Positions 1-5,908 of a stretch of 7,164 bases of DNA are shown here, in pieces. A program made the position numbers and the translations under genes. The DNA comes from an uncultured Lachnospiraceae bacterium (GTDB lineage Bacteria; Bacillota_A; Clostridia; Lachnospirales; Lachnospiraceae), in NCBI GenBank assembly GCA_949957035.1, contig CATLIP010000125.1:1-7164 (forward strand). Reading direction: 5' to 3'. The notes beneath the pieces are model-generated. The model searched no databases, had not been told where the DNA came from, and worked only from the letters and a program-made list of their open reading frames with translations. Positions within the stretch are counted from its first letter, which is position 1, and each line of letters starts with the position of its first letter.

Positions 1-1413
1 AACGTTGCTTCCTCCCTGTTCGATATGAGTCTCAGAACCTTCCGGGAATTTCTGAATGAACTCGTCCGCACAGGCCTGACGGCATGCTTCCCTGCACTCT
101 TCTTCCGCAGCCTCCTGATTGCCCCATCTCAGATTGTCATAAATCGTCCCGGAGAACAGCACATTATTCTGAAGCACTACGGACACTTGATTTCTCAAGG
201 TTTCCATGTCGTATTCTTTTACATTTCTTCCCCCAACATAAACCTCTCCGCCTGTCACATCATAGAGACGGCTAATCAGGTTCACTAAGCTGGTCTTCGC
301 ACTTCCGGTCCCCCCTATAATGCCGATAACCTCCCCTGAATGTATCTTCAGGTTAATATCCTTTAACACCGGGCTTTCGCTCTCCTTACGATAAGCGAAA
401 TTCACATGTCTGAATTCAATGCTGCCGTCCGGCACCTCACGCACAGGATTTTCCGGATTCCTGATATCACTGCTTTCTTTTAAGACCTCTGAAATACGGC
501 GGATACTTGCCATGCTCATAGAAATCATGACGAACACCATGGACAGCATCATCAGACTCATCAGAATATTCATGCAATAGGCTAGGAGGCTCATCAGCTC
601 ACCCGTCGTAAGCGTAGACGCCACAATCATCTTTGCACCAATCCAACTGATTAGCAGGATACAGCTATAAACCGTCAACTGCATCAAAGGGGCGTTGTAT
701 ACAAGGTTGCACTCTGCCTTCATGAATATCTGATAAATATTCTCGCTTGCCTTCTTGAACTTGACCGTCTCCTGCTCTTCCCGGACATATGCCTTCACCA
801 CCCGTATTGCAGAAACATTTTCCTGAACGGATGCATTCATATCATCATATTTGGGAAACGCCTGCTGAAAATATTTGGTAGCATGGCTCATAATCAGCAT
901 GAGCAGAACACCGAGAATCGCAACCGCAGCCAGATAAACACAAGACAGCTTTGCATTGATGCGAAATGCCATAATCATCGCGCACAAAAGGCTGGCCGGC
1001 GCCCGGGTGAACATCCTAAGAGTCATCTGATAGGCATTCTGCACGTTGGTCACGTCCGTCGTAAGCCTCGTCACAAGCCCTGCCGTACTGTACTTGTCAA
1101 TATTGGCAAATGAAAACGTCTGGATATGGTTGAACATGGTCTCCCGCAGATTCTTCGCAAGTCCGGCGGAAGCCTTCGCCCCATACCTCCCGCCTGCAAG
1201 TCCGGCTAACAGGCCGATTGACGCCGCAGCAACCATAATGCCTCCCACCTTGTAGATATGACCGATATCTCCCGCATTGACGCCGTCGTCTATGATGGAA
1301 GCCATCAGGAAGGGAATCATCATTTCCATCAGTACTTCAAGAATCATAAACAACGGCGTCGCAATCGAAGCTTTCTTATATTCTTTTACTTCACACAATA
1401 AAGTTCGTATCAT
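1..1413 (-). CDS. ABC exporter half-transporter (membrane domain plus nucleotide-binding domain), C-terminus outside the window
   Basis: The gene reads leftward from ATG 1411-1413 through 471 codons with no stop and runs off the window. Residues about 15-310 form a type I exporter membrane domain with several hydrophobic segments (about 18-40, 58-76, 140-175, 243-300). The nucleotide-binding domain starts near 331: A-loop tyrosine Y341, Walker A GGTGSAKT at 367-374 (K373), Q-loop Q415 (VVLQNN), and the EQGG stretch at 465-468 that normally comes just before the SGGQ signature. Signature, Walker B and H-loop lie outside. Walker A has alanine where the consensus has glycine (GSGKS to GSAKT). 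AGGAGG at 1420-1425 lies 6 nt before the ATG. The start overlaps the end of marR by 23 bp, implying co-transcription and possibly translational coupling. MarR genes of this kind often precede two half-transporters forming a heterodimeric multidrug exporter, so a second one may follow off the left edge. The substrate cannot be told from sequence. Confidence 0.93.
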   Translation of the reverse strand, partial: MIRTLLCEVKEYKKASIATPLFMILEVLMEMMIPFLMASIIDDGVNAGDIGHIYKVGGIMVAAASIGLLAGLAGGRYGAKASAGLAKNLRETMFNHIQTFSFANIDKYSTAGLVTRLTTDVTNVQNAYQMTLRMFTRAPASLLCAMIMAFRINAKLSCVYLAAVAILGVLLMLIMSHATKYFQQAFPKYDDMNASVQENVSAIRVVKAYVREEQETVKFKKASENIYQIFMKAECNLVYNAPLMQLTVYSCILLISWIGAKMIVASTLTTGELMSLLAYCMNILMSLMMLSMVFVMISMSMASIRRISEVLKESSDIRNPENPVREVPDGSIEFRHVNFAYRKESESPVLKDINLKIHSGEVIGIIGGTGSAKTSLVNLISRLYDVTGGEVYVGGRNVKEYDMETLRNQVSVVLQNNVLFSGTIYDNLRWGNQEAAEEECREACRQACADEFIQKFPEGSETHIEQGGSNV

Positions 1414-1927
1414 TTATTTCCTCCTCTCTGTCGTTCCCCTGGACCTTAGGAGCATTTACATTCATGTCATTCTTGCAGTTGGTATCCTGCTTCGAAAGAT
1501 TCTCTGTCAGTTTCTTAACTACAGAATAGAATATGGATAATTCCTCCTCTGTAATCCCTTCTATGAGACTCATGTCAAGGTTTTCAATTAGGTTCTCCAG
1601 CATCTCATGGCTCTGTATCCCCTTCTTTGTCAAGACTACCTTCTTAAGTCTTGCGTCATGTTCCACTGATTCCCGAATAACAAATCCCTTCTTTTCCATC
1701 AATTGGATAATATTCGTGACGGTTGACCTTCCTATAGAAAAATGCTGTTCCACGTCTTTCTGAAAGATGTCTCTGTCTTGATTCCCATACAAATAGCGAA
1801 TGATCCAGCCATGCATCAGGGTAACCTCATCAATCCCCGCTGCCTTCACATGGGCCTGCAGATTCCTCGCCAGCATATGGTCCAGCCTGCGAATCTCGAA
1901 GCCAATCCTTTCTTCCCTCTTTTTCAT
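1391..1927 (-). CDS. MarR-family transcriptional regulator of the ABC exporter operon
   Basis: This 178-residue protein has the MarR layout. Helical dimerisation segments lie at about 5-48 and 104-145, and a winged helix-turn-helix at about 53-102. The recognition helix falls around GRSTVTNIIQLMEKKG (66-81), followed by a wing with the family's D-x-R motif (D91, R93). MarR proteins bind palindromic DNA as dimers, usually as repressors released by small ligands. The start at 1925-1927 is supported by AAGGAGGT (1932-1939) just upstream. MarR proteins are usually about 140-150 residues; this one has an extra polar tail from about 147 to 178, rich in Asn, Asp, Glu and Lys, whose last codons overlap the exporter start. 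It is first in the operon, so it probably represses itself and the exporter. Its ligand is unknown. Confidence 0.93.
   Translation of the reverse strand: MKKREERIGFEIRRLDHMLARNLQAHVKAAGIDEVTLMHGWIIRYLYGNQDRDIFQKDVEQHFSIGRSTVTNIIQLMEKKGFVIRESVEHDARLKKVVLTKKGIQSHEMLENLIENLDMSLIEGITEEELSIFYSVVKKLTENLSKQDTNCKNDMNVNAPKVQGNDREEEINDTNFIV
1420..1425 (-). promoter_or_regulatory. Ribosome binding site of the ABC exporter, inside marR
   Basis: On the minus strand AGGAGG stands 6 nt before ATG 1411-1413. It lies within the last codons of marR, so ribosomes finishing marR pass over the start site. It fixes the exporter start. Confidence 0.85.
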
Positions 1928-1960
1928 ATCGACCTCCTTTGAGTCATAATTGTTCGCTTT

Positions 1961-1980
1961 AAAACTGTTTTATATCAAAC
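1961..1980. promoter_or_regulatory. Candidate MarR operator: two overlapping palindromes
   Basis: AAAAC-t-GTTTT (1961-1971, perfect 5-bp arms) overlaps a 14-bp imperfect palindrome GTTTTATATCAAAC (1967-1980, 12 of 14 positions symmetric). Together they cover the expected transcription start, directly downstream of the marR -10. MarR dimers bind palindromes of about this size near their own promoters, so autorepression is the simplest reading. That MarR binds here is inference; AT-rich DNA gives short palindromes by chance. Confidence 0.45.
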
Positions 1981-1982
1981 AT

Positions 1983-2010
1983 ATTTTATCATATTGAAAT
2001 AGAATGTCAA
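1983..2010 (-). promoter_or_regulatory. Sigma-A-type promoter of the marR-ABC exporter operon
   Basis: On the minus strand a perfect -35 TTGACA (2005-2010) and -10 TAAAAT (1983-1988, one mismatch to TATAAT) are separated by 16 bp. Transcription would start near 1976, leaving a leader of about 50 nt before marR. The -35 directly follows the U-tract of the upstream terminator. Confidence 0.75.
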
Positions 2011-2013
2011 GTA

Positions 2014-2058
2014 CAAAAAAATATGGGAGATTCAGGCAAATTACAAGAACCCCCATAT
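2014..2058 (-). terminator. Intrinsic terminator just upstream of the marR promoter (second of a tandem pair)
   Basis: On the minus strand ATATGGG (2058-2052) pairs with CCCATAT (2027-2021), with a further TTC/GAA pairing inside, and a run of seven T (2020-2014) follows directly. It lies downstream of the terminator at 2063-2123 and would stop read-through from the RNA gene before the marR promoter. The loop is rather large, so efficiency is uncertain. Confidence 0.5.
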
Positions 2059-2062
2059 CGTG

Positions 2063-2123
2063 AAAAAAAATATATAAACATGTAAAGACGGATACCAATC
2101 TCTTTATTGATATCCGCCTTTAC
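2063..2123 (-). terminator. Terminator of the candidate non-coding RNA gene
   Basis: The minus strand forms an 18-bp stem (2123-2106 with 2099-2082) around a 6-nt loop. Two G-U pairs occur that would be A-C mismatches on the plus strand, which supports leftward transcription. A U-rich stretch ending in eight T (2070-2063) follows after 11 nt. That T-run is further from the stem than usual, so the hairpin may also be a structural 3' domain of the RNA. Confidence 0.65.
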
Positions 2124-2402
2124 TTTGATCCTTCAATCATTCTTTTTACCTCTTTCTTCTTCGGTTCAAGATTCTCGATGTTCTACCAATTCACTTGCCG
2201 ATTCTGGTATTCTGATTATTGAATTTTGGAAATAAGTTTAAGTTCTTGGTGGTCCGTACCTCCTTTTCATAAACTCGTCGACTCCTGATACTTAGCGCCT
2301 TCTTTCTCAAGAATCTCTTCTCAACACTTGTGTTGATTCCTTAAATAACATCCTATTACTTACAGCTCGCGTCTGTCTTGTAATTCGGTTGTGTTATTTG
2401 TT
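2064..2402 (-). ncRNA. Candidate structured non-coding RNA, about 340 nt, with its own promoter and terminator; family unassigned
   Basis: This stretch has no credible protein gene but has a near-consensus promoter upstream, a terminator at its end, and many complementary segments in the leftward transcript. Visible pairings, in plus coordinates: 2392-2399 with 2343-2350 (8 bp, perfect), enclosing 2379-2383 with 2360-2364; hairpin 2321-2336 (TCAACAC/GTGTTGA); 2335-2342 with 2309-2315 around that hairpin (one bulge); 2270-2276 with 2234-2240; 2194-2201 with 2161-2170 (8 bp, 2-nt bulge). Between the arms of the fourth helix lies AAAAGGAGGT (2258-2267), resembling a Shine-Dalgarno sequence, followed by ACGGACCACC. 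No T-box, tmRNA, RNase P or 6S hallmark was recognised. raiA RNA, a large RNA class common in Firmicutes, is a guess to be tested, not an identification. An untranslated leader is unlikely because terminators separate it from marR. Confidence 0.6.
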
Positions 2403-2408
2403 GGTTAT

Positions 2409-2437
2409 AATATATCACACTTGTTTATATATGTCAA
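2409..2437 (-). promoter_or_regulatory. Proximal promoter of the candidate non-coding RNA
   Basis: On the minus strand a perfect TTGACA (2432-2437), a 17-bp spacer and TATATT (2409-2414, one mismatch) predict a start near 2402. Upstream DNA (about 2441-2475) is almost entirely A/T with phased A-runs, resembling an UP element. This would be a strong constitutive promoter. Confidence 0.78.
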
Positions 2438-2533
2438 CATATTTTTCATATATTTTATATGTTTTTTTATTGAATTTTGTTTACTTTATATTTTATCTAT
2501 TATCAGCAGAATATTCAGACTATAGCGGCATAT

Positions 2534-2561
2534 TTTATATTGAAACAACAAAAAATGTCAA
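2534..2561 (-). promoter_or_regulatory. Distal promoter upstream of the candidate non-coding RNA
   Basis: On the minus strand TTGACA (2556-2561), a 16-bp spacer and TATAAA (2534-2539, one mismatch) predict a start near 2527. It begins six bases after the yitT terminator U-tract. It would give a transcript about 125 nt longer than the proximal promoter. The DNA between the two promoters (2440-2530) is AT-rich and contains no gene I can see. Confidence 0.6.
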
Positions 2562-2566
2562 GACAT

Positions 2567-2601
2567 AAAAAGAGCCGTCAGGAAACGAATCCCGCCAGCC
2601 C
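2567..2601 (-). terminator. Intrinsic terminator of the tex-yitT operon
   Basis: On the minus strand GGGCTGGCGGGA (2601-2590) pairs with TCCTGACGGCTC (2583-2572) with three G-U pairs and one mismatch, around a 6-nt loop. Five T follow (2571-2567). It begins 8 bp after the yitT stop codon. Confidence 0.85.
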
Positions 2602-2609
2602 ATCATTCT

Positions 2610-3485
2610 TTAGCTTCTAGGGATACCAATCTCTCTTTCTATGGTAAATCCCCGTCCCCGCACTTCATTAATCTGTGTGATTGTGATAAATGCTTTCGGA
2701 TCAACCAACTGAACCGTCTGGTTAACGGAATATAACTTCCGGTTCGGTATCACACACAGCACGCCTTTCTGCTGTTTGGCGCCATACCCAGTCTCGATAT
2801 GAACCATCGTAACCCCTGCGTCTATCTCCTTCAATACCTTTTCTTTTACTTCCTCATACTTTTCCGTTATAATAAATAACTGAATCTGTGACTGCCCCAT
2901 CAGTACCACTCGGTTCATAATCATCGTAGTCACTACCAGCACCAAAATACCATACAAAATCTGCTCTGAACTGGAGAAAAATACTTGGCATAATAACACT
3001 GTGAAATCCACGATATACATAAACACAGCCACAGCTATGTGGAACCACTTGTGAAGAACCAGGGCAAGAATATCCGTCCCTCCCGTCGAGGATCCCACTC
3101 TCACCACCAAACCAATCCCAAGCCCCAGCAATGCGCCCGCATATAAAGACGCAAGCATGATATTATCCGTAAGCCTGGTAATCCCTGGGATTGCCTGTAC
3201 AATGGACAGAAATATCGGATACACAATTGTACTAATCAGAGTCGTCAACGCAAATTTTTTCCCTAATACAATCGTCCCCAATATAAAAAGTATAATATTC
3301 ACAATAAAGATAATTACCGACAGATTCCCATTCATGTAATGGTTAATTGTAAGGGCCACTCCCGTAGCCCCTCCCATGATAATCCCGTGAGGCACAACGA
3401 ATGCCGCCACAGCAATGGCAAGGATTATGTTTCCAATCAACACAGAAATCACTGTTTCCAGAGTTTTCTTCCAGTTTTCTTTCAT
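2610..3485 (-). CDS. YitT/DUF2179-family integral membrane protein
   Basis: This 291-residue protein has the usual YitT-family length and layout. About six hydrophobic segments lie near residues 12-32, 55-75, 78-98, 110-130, 150-170 and 175-192. The family-typical glycine-rich GSSTGGTDI sits at 131-139. A soluble C-terminal DUF2179-type domain spans about 200-288 (from QLFIITEKYEEV to the INEVRGRGF region). The family is widespread in Firmicutes, often in several copies; its biochemical function is not established, so none is assigned. The start at 3483-3485 has an AAAGGA-type site a few bases upstream. It lies 40 bp downstream of tex with no terminator between, and its own terminator follows 8 bp after the stop, so it is probably the last gene of a tex-yitT transcript. 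Confidence 0.92.
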   Translation of the reverse strand: MKENWKKTLETVISVLIGNIILAIAVAAFVVPHGIIMGGATGVALTINHYMNGNLSVIIFIVNIILFILGTIVLGKKFALTTLISTIVYPIFLSIVQAIPGITRLTDNIMLASLYAGALLGLGIGLVVRVGSSTGGTDILALVLHKWFHIAVAVFMYIVDFTVLLCQVFFSSSEQILYGILVLVVTTMIMNRVVLMGQSQIQLFIITEKYEEVKEKVLKEIDAGVTMVHIETGYGAKQQKGVLCVIPNRKLYSVNQTVQLVDPKAFITITQINEVRGRGFTIEREIGIPRS

Positions 3486-3525
3486 TTTCCTTTATAACCT
3501 CTCTTCAATCACTTTCCTGTACTTA

Positions 3526-5682
3526 TTATGAAATTCCCTTCATAGTAAGCTGGATTCGCTTCTTCTTCATATCGATCCCCAGCACCTTTACGTCTACAAT
3601 ATCTCCTACGCTCACGGCTTCCAGCGGATGCTTAATAAACTTTTTGTCTGTAATCTCGGAGATATGTACCAGCCCGTCCTGGTGAACGCCGATATCCACA
3701 AAAACTCCGAAATCAATGACATTCCTTACCGTTCCCTTAAGAATCATCCCCTCCGTCAAATCCTTCATCTCAAGAACGTCTGTCCTAAGGATTGGTTTGG
3801 GCATCTCGTCACGCGGGTCTCTGGCCGGCTTCTCCAGCTCTTTTACAATATCACGCAGAGTAATCTCTCCAATCCCCAATTCCTCCGCCAGCTTCTTGTA
3901 ATCCTTAATCGTCAGTGATAAGCCTACAAGCTTGCCGCCGCTGATATCCTCCACCGCAAATCCCTGCTTCTTCAATAATTTCCCCGCAGCCTCATACGTC
4001 TCCGGATGTACGCTTGTTCCATCCAGCGGATTATCCCCTCCCTGGATTCGCATGAAGCCCGCGCACTGTTCAAACGCCTTTGGCCCTAACTTGGCAACCT
4101 TAAGAAGCTGCCTTCGATTGGCGAATTTTCCGTTCTCTTCCCGATATGTTACGATATTCTTGGCAATGGTTCCGGATATCCCCGAAATGTAGGCCAGAAG
4201 GGGAGCTGAAGCCGTATTCAGGTCCACTCCTACCCGGTTTACACAGTCTTCTACCACACCCGACAATGCCTCGCTTAACTTCTTCTGATTCATATCATGC
4301 TGGTACTGTCCCACACCAATAGACTTAGGATCAATCTTTACCAGCTCTGCCAGTGGGTCCTGCAGACGTCTCGCAATGGAGGTCGCGCTTCTCTGTCCGA
4401 CGTCAAAATTGGGAAATTCTTCCGATGCAAGCTTACTTGCAGAATATACGGAAGCTCCCGCCTCGTTGACGATTACATACTGCACCTTCTGGGGAATCTC
4501 CTTGAGGAGCTCTACGATAAACATCTCCGATTCACGGGAGGCAGTGCCGTTCCCCACAGAAATCAACGTAATATTATACTTGGCAATAATCTTCTTCAAA
4601 AGGTCTTTGGACGCCTTAATCTTCTGCGGCGTGGTGGGCGCCGTCGGATAGATAACCGTAGTCCCGATTACCTTTCCGGTAGGGTCTACGACCGCCAGCT
4701 TACACCCTGTACGAAAAGCCGGGTCCCATCCAAGAACCGTCTGTCCCACAATGGGAGGCTGCATCAGGAGCTGCTCCAGATTCTTCTTAAATACCTCGAT
4801 TGCCCCGTCTTCCGCCCTCTCTGTCAAATCGCTGCGAATCTCTCGCTCAATAGCCGGAGCAATCAAACGCTTGTAGCTGTCTTCTACTACATCCTTCAAA
4901 ATCGGAGCAGTGTAAGGATTATTCCCATGAATCGTCTTCTTCTCCAAATAACGGATAATATCCTCCTCCGGAGCCTCAATCTTGACGGAAAGAAACTTCT
5001 CCTTTTCTCCCCGGTTCAGCGCCAGGATTCGGTGCCCTGCAAGACGGTTCACCGGCTCTTCAAAATCATAGTACATCTCATACACAGACTCAGCCTTCTC
5101 ATCCTTCGCGGCAGAAATGACTCTGCCCTTCTGTATTGTAATCTTTCGAATCCAGATACGGTAATCTGCCTCATCGGAAATGCTCTCGGCCACTATATCC
5201 TTGGCTCCTGCGATGGCTTCTTCTACAGTGTTGACATCCTTCTCTGAATCTATGTACTCCGCCGCCAATTCCTCAATAGGCTGCTTCGTCTTCTGCAGCG
5301 TAATGACTGCCGCCAATGGCTCAAGTCCTTTTTCTTTCGCTATGGTCGCCCGGGTTCTTCTCTTGGGGCGGTAAGGGCGGTACAAATCTTCAACGACTAC
5401 CAGTGTCTCCGCCGCAAGAATCTGCTTTTGCAATTCCTCCGTCATCTTCCCTTGTTCTTCTATACTGGATAATACCTGCTCCTTCTTCTCCTCCAGATTG
5501 CGAAGATAAGCCAGCCGCTCATTAAGCTTTCTAAGCTGCTCATCGTCCAGGGTTCCAGTTGCCTCTTTCCGGTACCTCGCTATAAATGGTATGGTGTTGC
5601 CTTCGTCAATCAGCTTGACTGCCGCATCCACCTGCCATTTCTTTACACCCAGTTCTTCTGTAATCTTCTGATTAATGTCCAT
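3526..5682 (-). CDS. tex: Tex protein, S1-domain RNA-binding transcription accessory factor
   Basis: The 718-residue product matches Tex along its full length. Residues 1-200 hold the N-terminal helical region with typical IPFIARYRKEATG (31-43) and EDLYRPYRPKRRTRA (98-112). A YqgF/RNase H-like domain lies at about 316-450, including GWDPAFRTGCKLAV (318-331). Helix-hairpin-helix motifs occupy about 488-560, including NGKFANRRQL (517-526) and NPLDGTSVHPE (551-561). A C-terminal S1 domain covers 642-716 (FGVFVDIGVHQDGLVHISEI). Tex is a cytoplasmic nucleic-acid-binding protein, related to eukaryotic Spt6, linked to transcription and RNA metabolism; its exact role differs between species. The start at 5680-5682 has a weak upstream site (AAAGGG, about 10 nt away) but agrees with the normal Tex N-terminus. 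Nothing suggests truncation. It is first in an apparent operon with yitT. Confidence 0.97.
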   Translation of the reverse strand: MDINQKITEELGVKKWQVDAAVKLIDEGNTIPFIARYRKEATGTLDDEQLRKLNERLAYLRNLEEKKEQVLSSIEEQGKMTEELQKQILAAETLVVVEDLYRPYRPKRRTRATIAKEKGLEPLAAVITLQKTKQPIEELAAEYIDSEKDVNTVEEAIAGAKDIVAESISDEADYRIWIRKITIQKGRVISAAKDEKAESVYEMYYDFEEPVNRLAGHRILALNRGEKEKFLSVKIEAPEEDIIRYLEKKTIHGNNPYTAPILKDVVEDSYKRLIAPAIEREIRSDLTERAEDGAIEVFKKNLEQLLMQPPIVGQTVLGWDPAFRTGCKLAVVDPTGKVIGTTVIYPTAPTTPQKIKASKDLLKKIIAKYNITLISVGNGTASRESEMFIVELLKEIPQKVQYVIVNEAGASVYSASKLASEEFPNFDVGQRSATSIARRLQDPLAELVKIDPKSIGVGQYQHDMNQKKLSEALSGVVEDCVNRVGVDLNTASAPLLAYISGISGTIAKNIVTYREENGKFANRRQLLKVAKLGPKAFEQCAGFMRIQGGDNPLDGTSVHPETYEAAGKLLKKQGFAVEDISGGKLVGLSLTIKDYKKLAEELGIGEITLRDIVKELEKPARDPRDEMPKPILRTDVLEMKDLTEGMILKGTVRNVIDFGVFVDIGVHQDGLVHISEITDKKFIKHPLEAVSVGDIVDVKVLGIDMKKKRIQLTMKGIS

Positions 5683-5746
5683 GCTCTATATACCCTTTCT
5701 AAATTTCCCTTATCACTCTTATATAAGCCTCCTCACACTGTCCTTT

Positions 5747-5775
5747 ATTATACCTAAAATATGCCAAATCTGCAA
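5747..5775 (-). promoter_or_regulatory. Probable tex promoter
   Basis: On the minus strand a perfect -10 TATAAT (5747-5752) is preceded at 17 bp by a poor -35 TTGCAG (5770-5775, three matches). The leader to tex would be about 60 nt and contains a GAGGAGG (about 5729-5735) that serves no visible gene. The weak -35 leaves room for an activator or alternative start. Confidence 0.55.
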
Positions 5776-5788
5776 CGAAATACTCGAT

Positions 5789-5804
5789 ACAGAGTTCACT
5801 CTGT
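5789..5804. promoter_or_regulatory. 16-bp palindrome between the divergent tex and tetR promoters, candidate TetR operator
   Basis: ACAGAGT-TC-ACTCTGT has perfect 7-bp arms around a 2-bp centre. It lies 4 bp upstream of the tetR -35 and 13 bp upstream of the tex -35. TetR-family dimers bind palindromes of about this size beside their own genes, so it is the best operator candidate here. Binding is inferred. Confidence 0.55.
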
Positions 5805-5808
5805 TTTC

Positions 5809-5837
5809 TTGAAAATCATAACATGCTATGCTATAAT
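5809..5837 (+). promoter_or_regulatory. Promoter of the tetR-family gene
   Basis: TTGAAA (5809-5814), a 17-bp spacer and a perfect TATAAT (5832-5837) preceded by TGC, giving an extended -10. The start is expected near 5844, with a leader of about 65 nt. Confidence 0.75.
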
Positions 5838-5908
5838 CGTTTTTGAATCGGCAAGCTGTTATTTTACACTTTCCGTATATACATTGATTTTCTCAAGGAG
5901 CTTACGAT

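Noticed and set aside
25..288. 87-codon plus-strand frame at the left edge
   Set aside because: It is antisense to the nucleotide-binding domain of the ABC exporter, which shows clear Walker A and Q-loop motifs.
2238..2270. Ten-codon minus-strand frame MKRRYGPPRT in the candidate RNA
   Set aside because: No ribosome binding site precedes its ATG; the GGAGG is inside the frame instead. It is more simply part of the structured RNA.
2447..2468. Plus-strand CATAT/ATATG hairpin followed by seven T, resembling a terminator
   Set aside because: The stem is five mostly A-T pairs, too weak for termination, and no plus-strand gene lies upstream. The A/T tract is better explained as the upstream element of the minus-strand promoter.
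1928..2609. Remnant of a mobile element or pseudogene in the long gap
   Set aside because: No terminal repeats, target duplication or degraded coding match was seen; promoters, terminators and paired segments account for most of the gap.
4297..5247. Long open frame (316 codons) on the plus strand
   Set aside because: It lies wholly antisense to tex, whose full-length domain match is unambiguous. The product is low in recognisable motifs and has no ribosome binding site or promoter. It is a shadow of tex codon bias.
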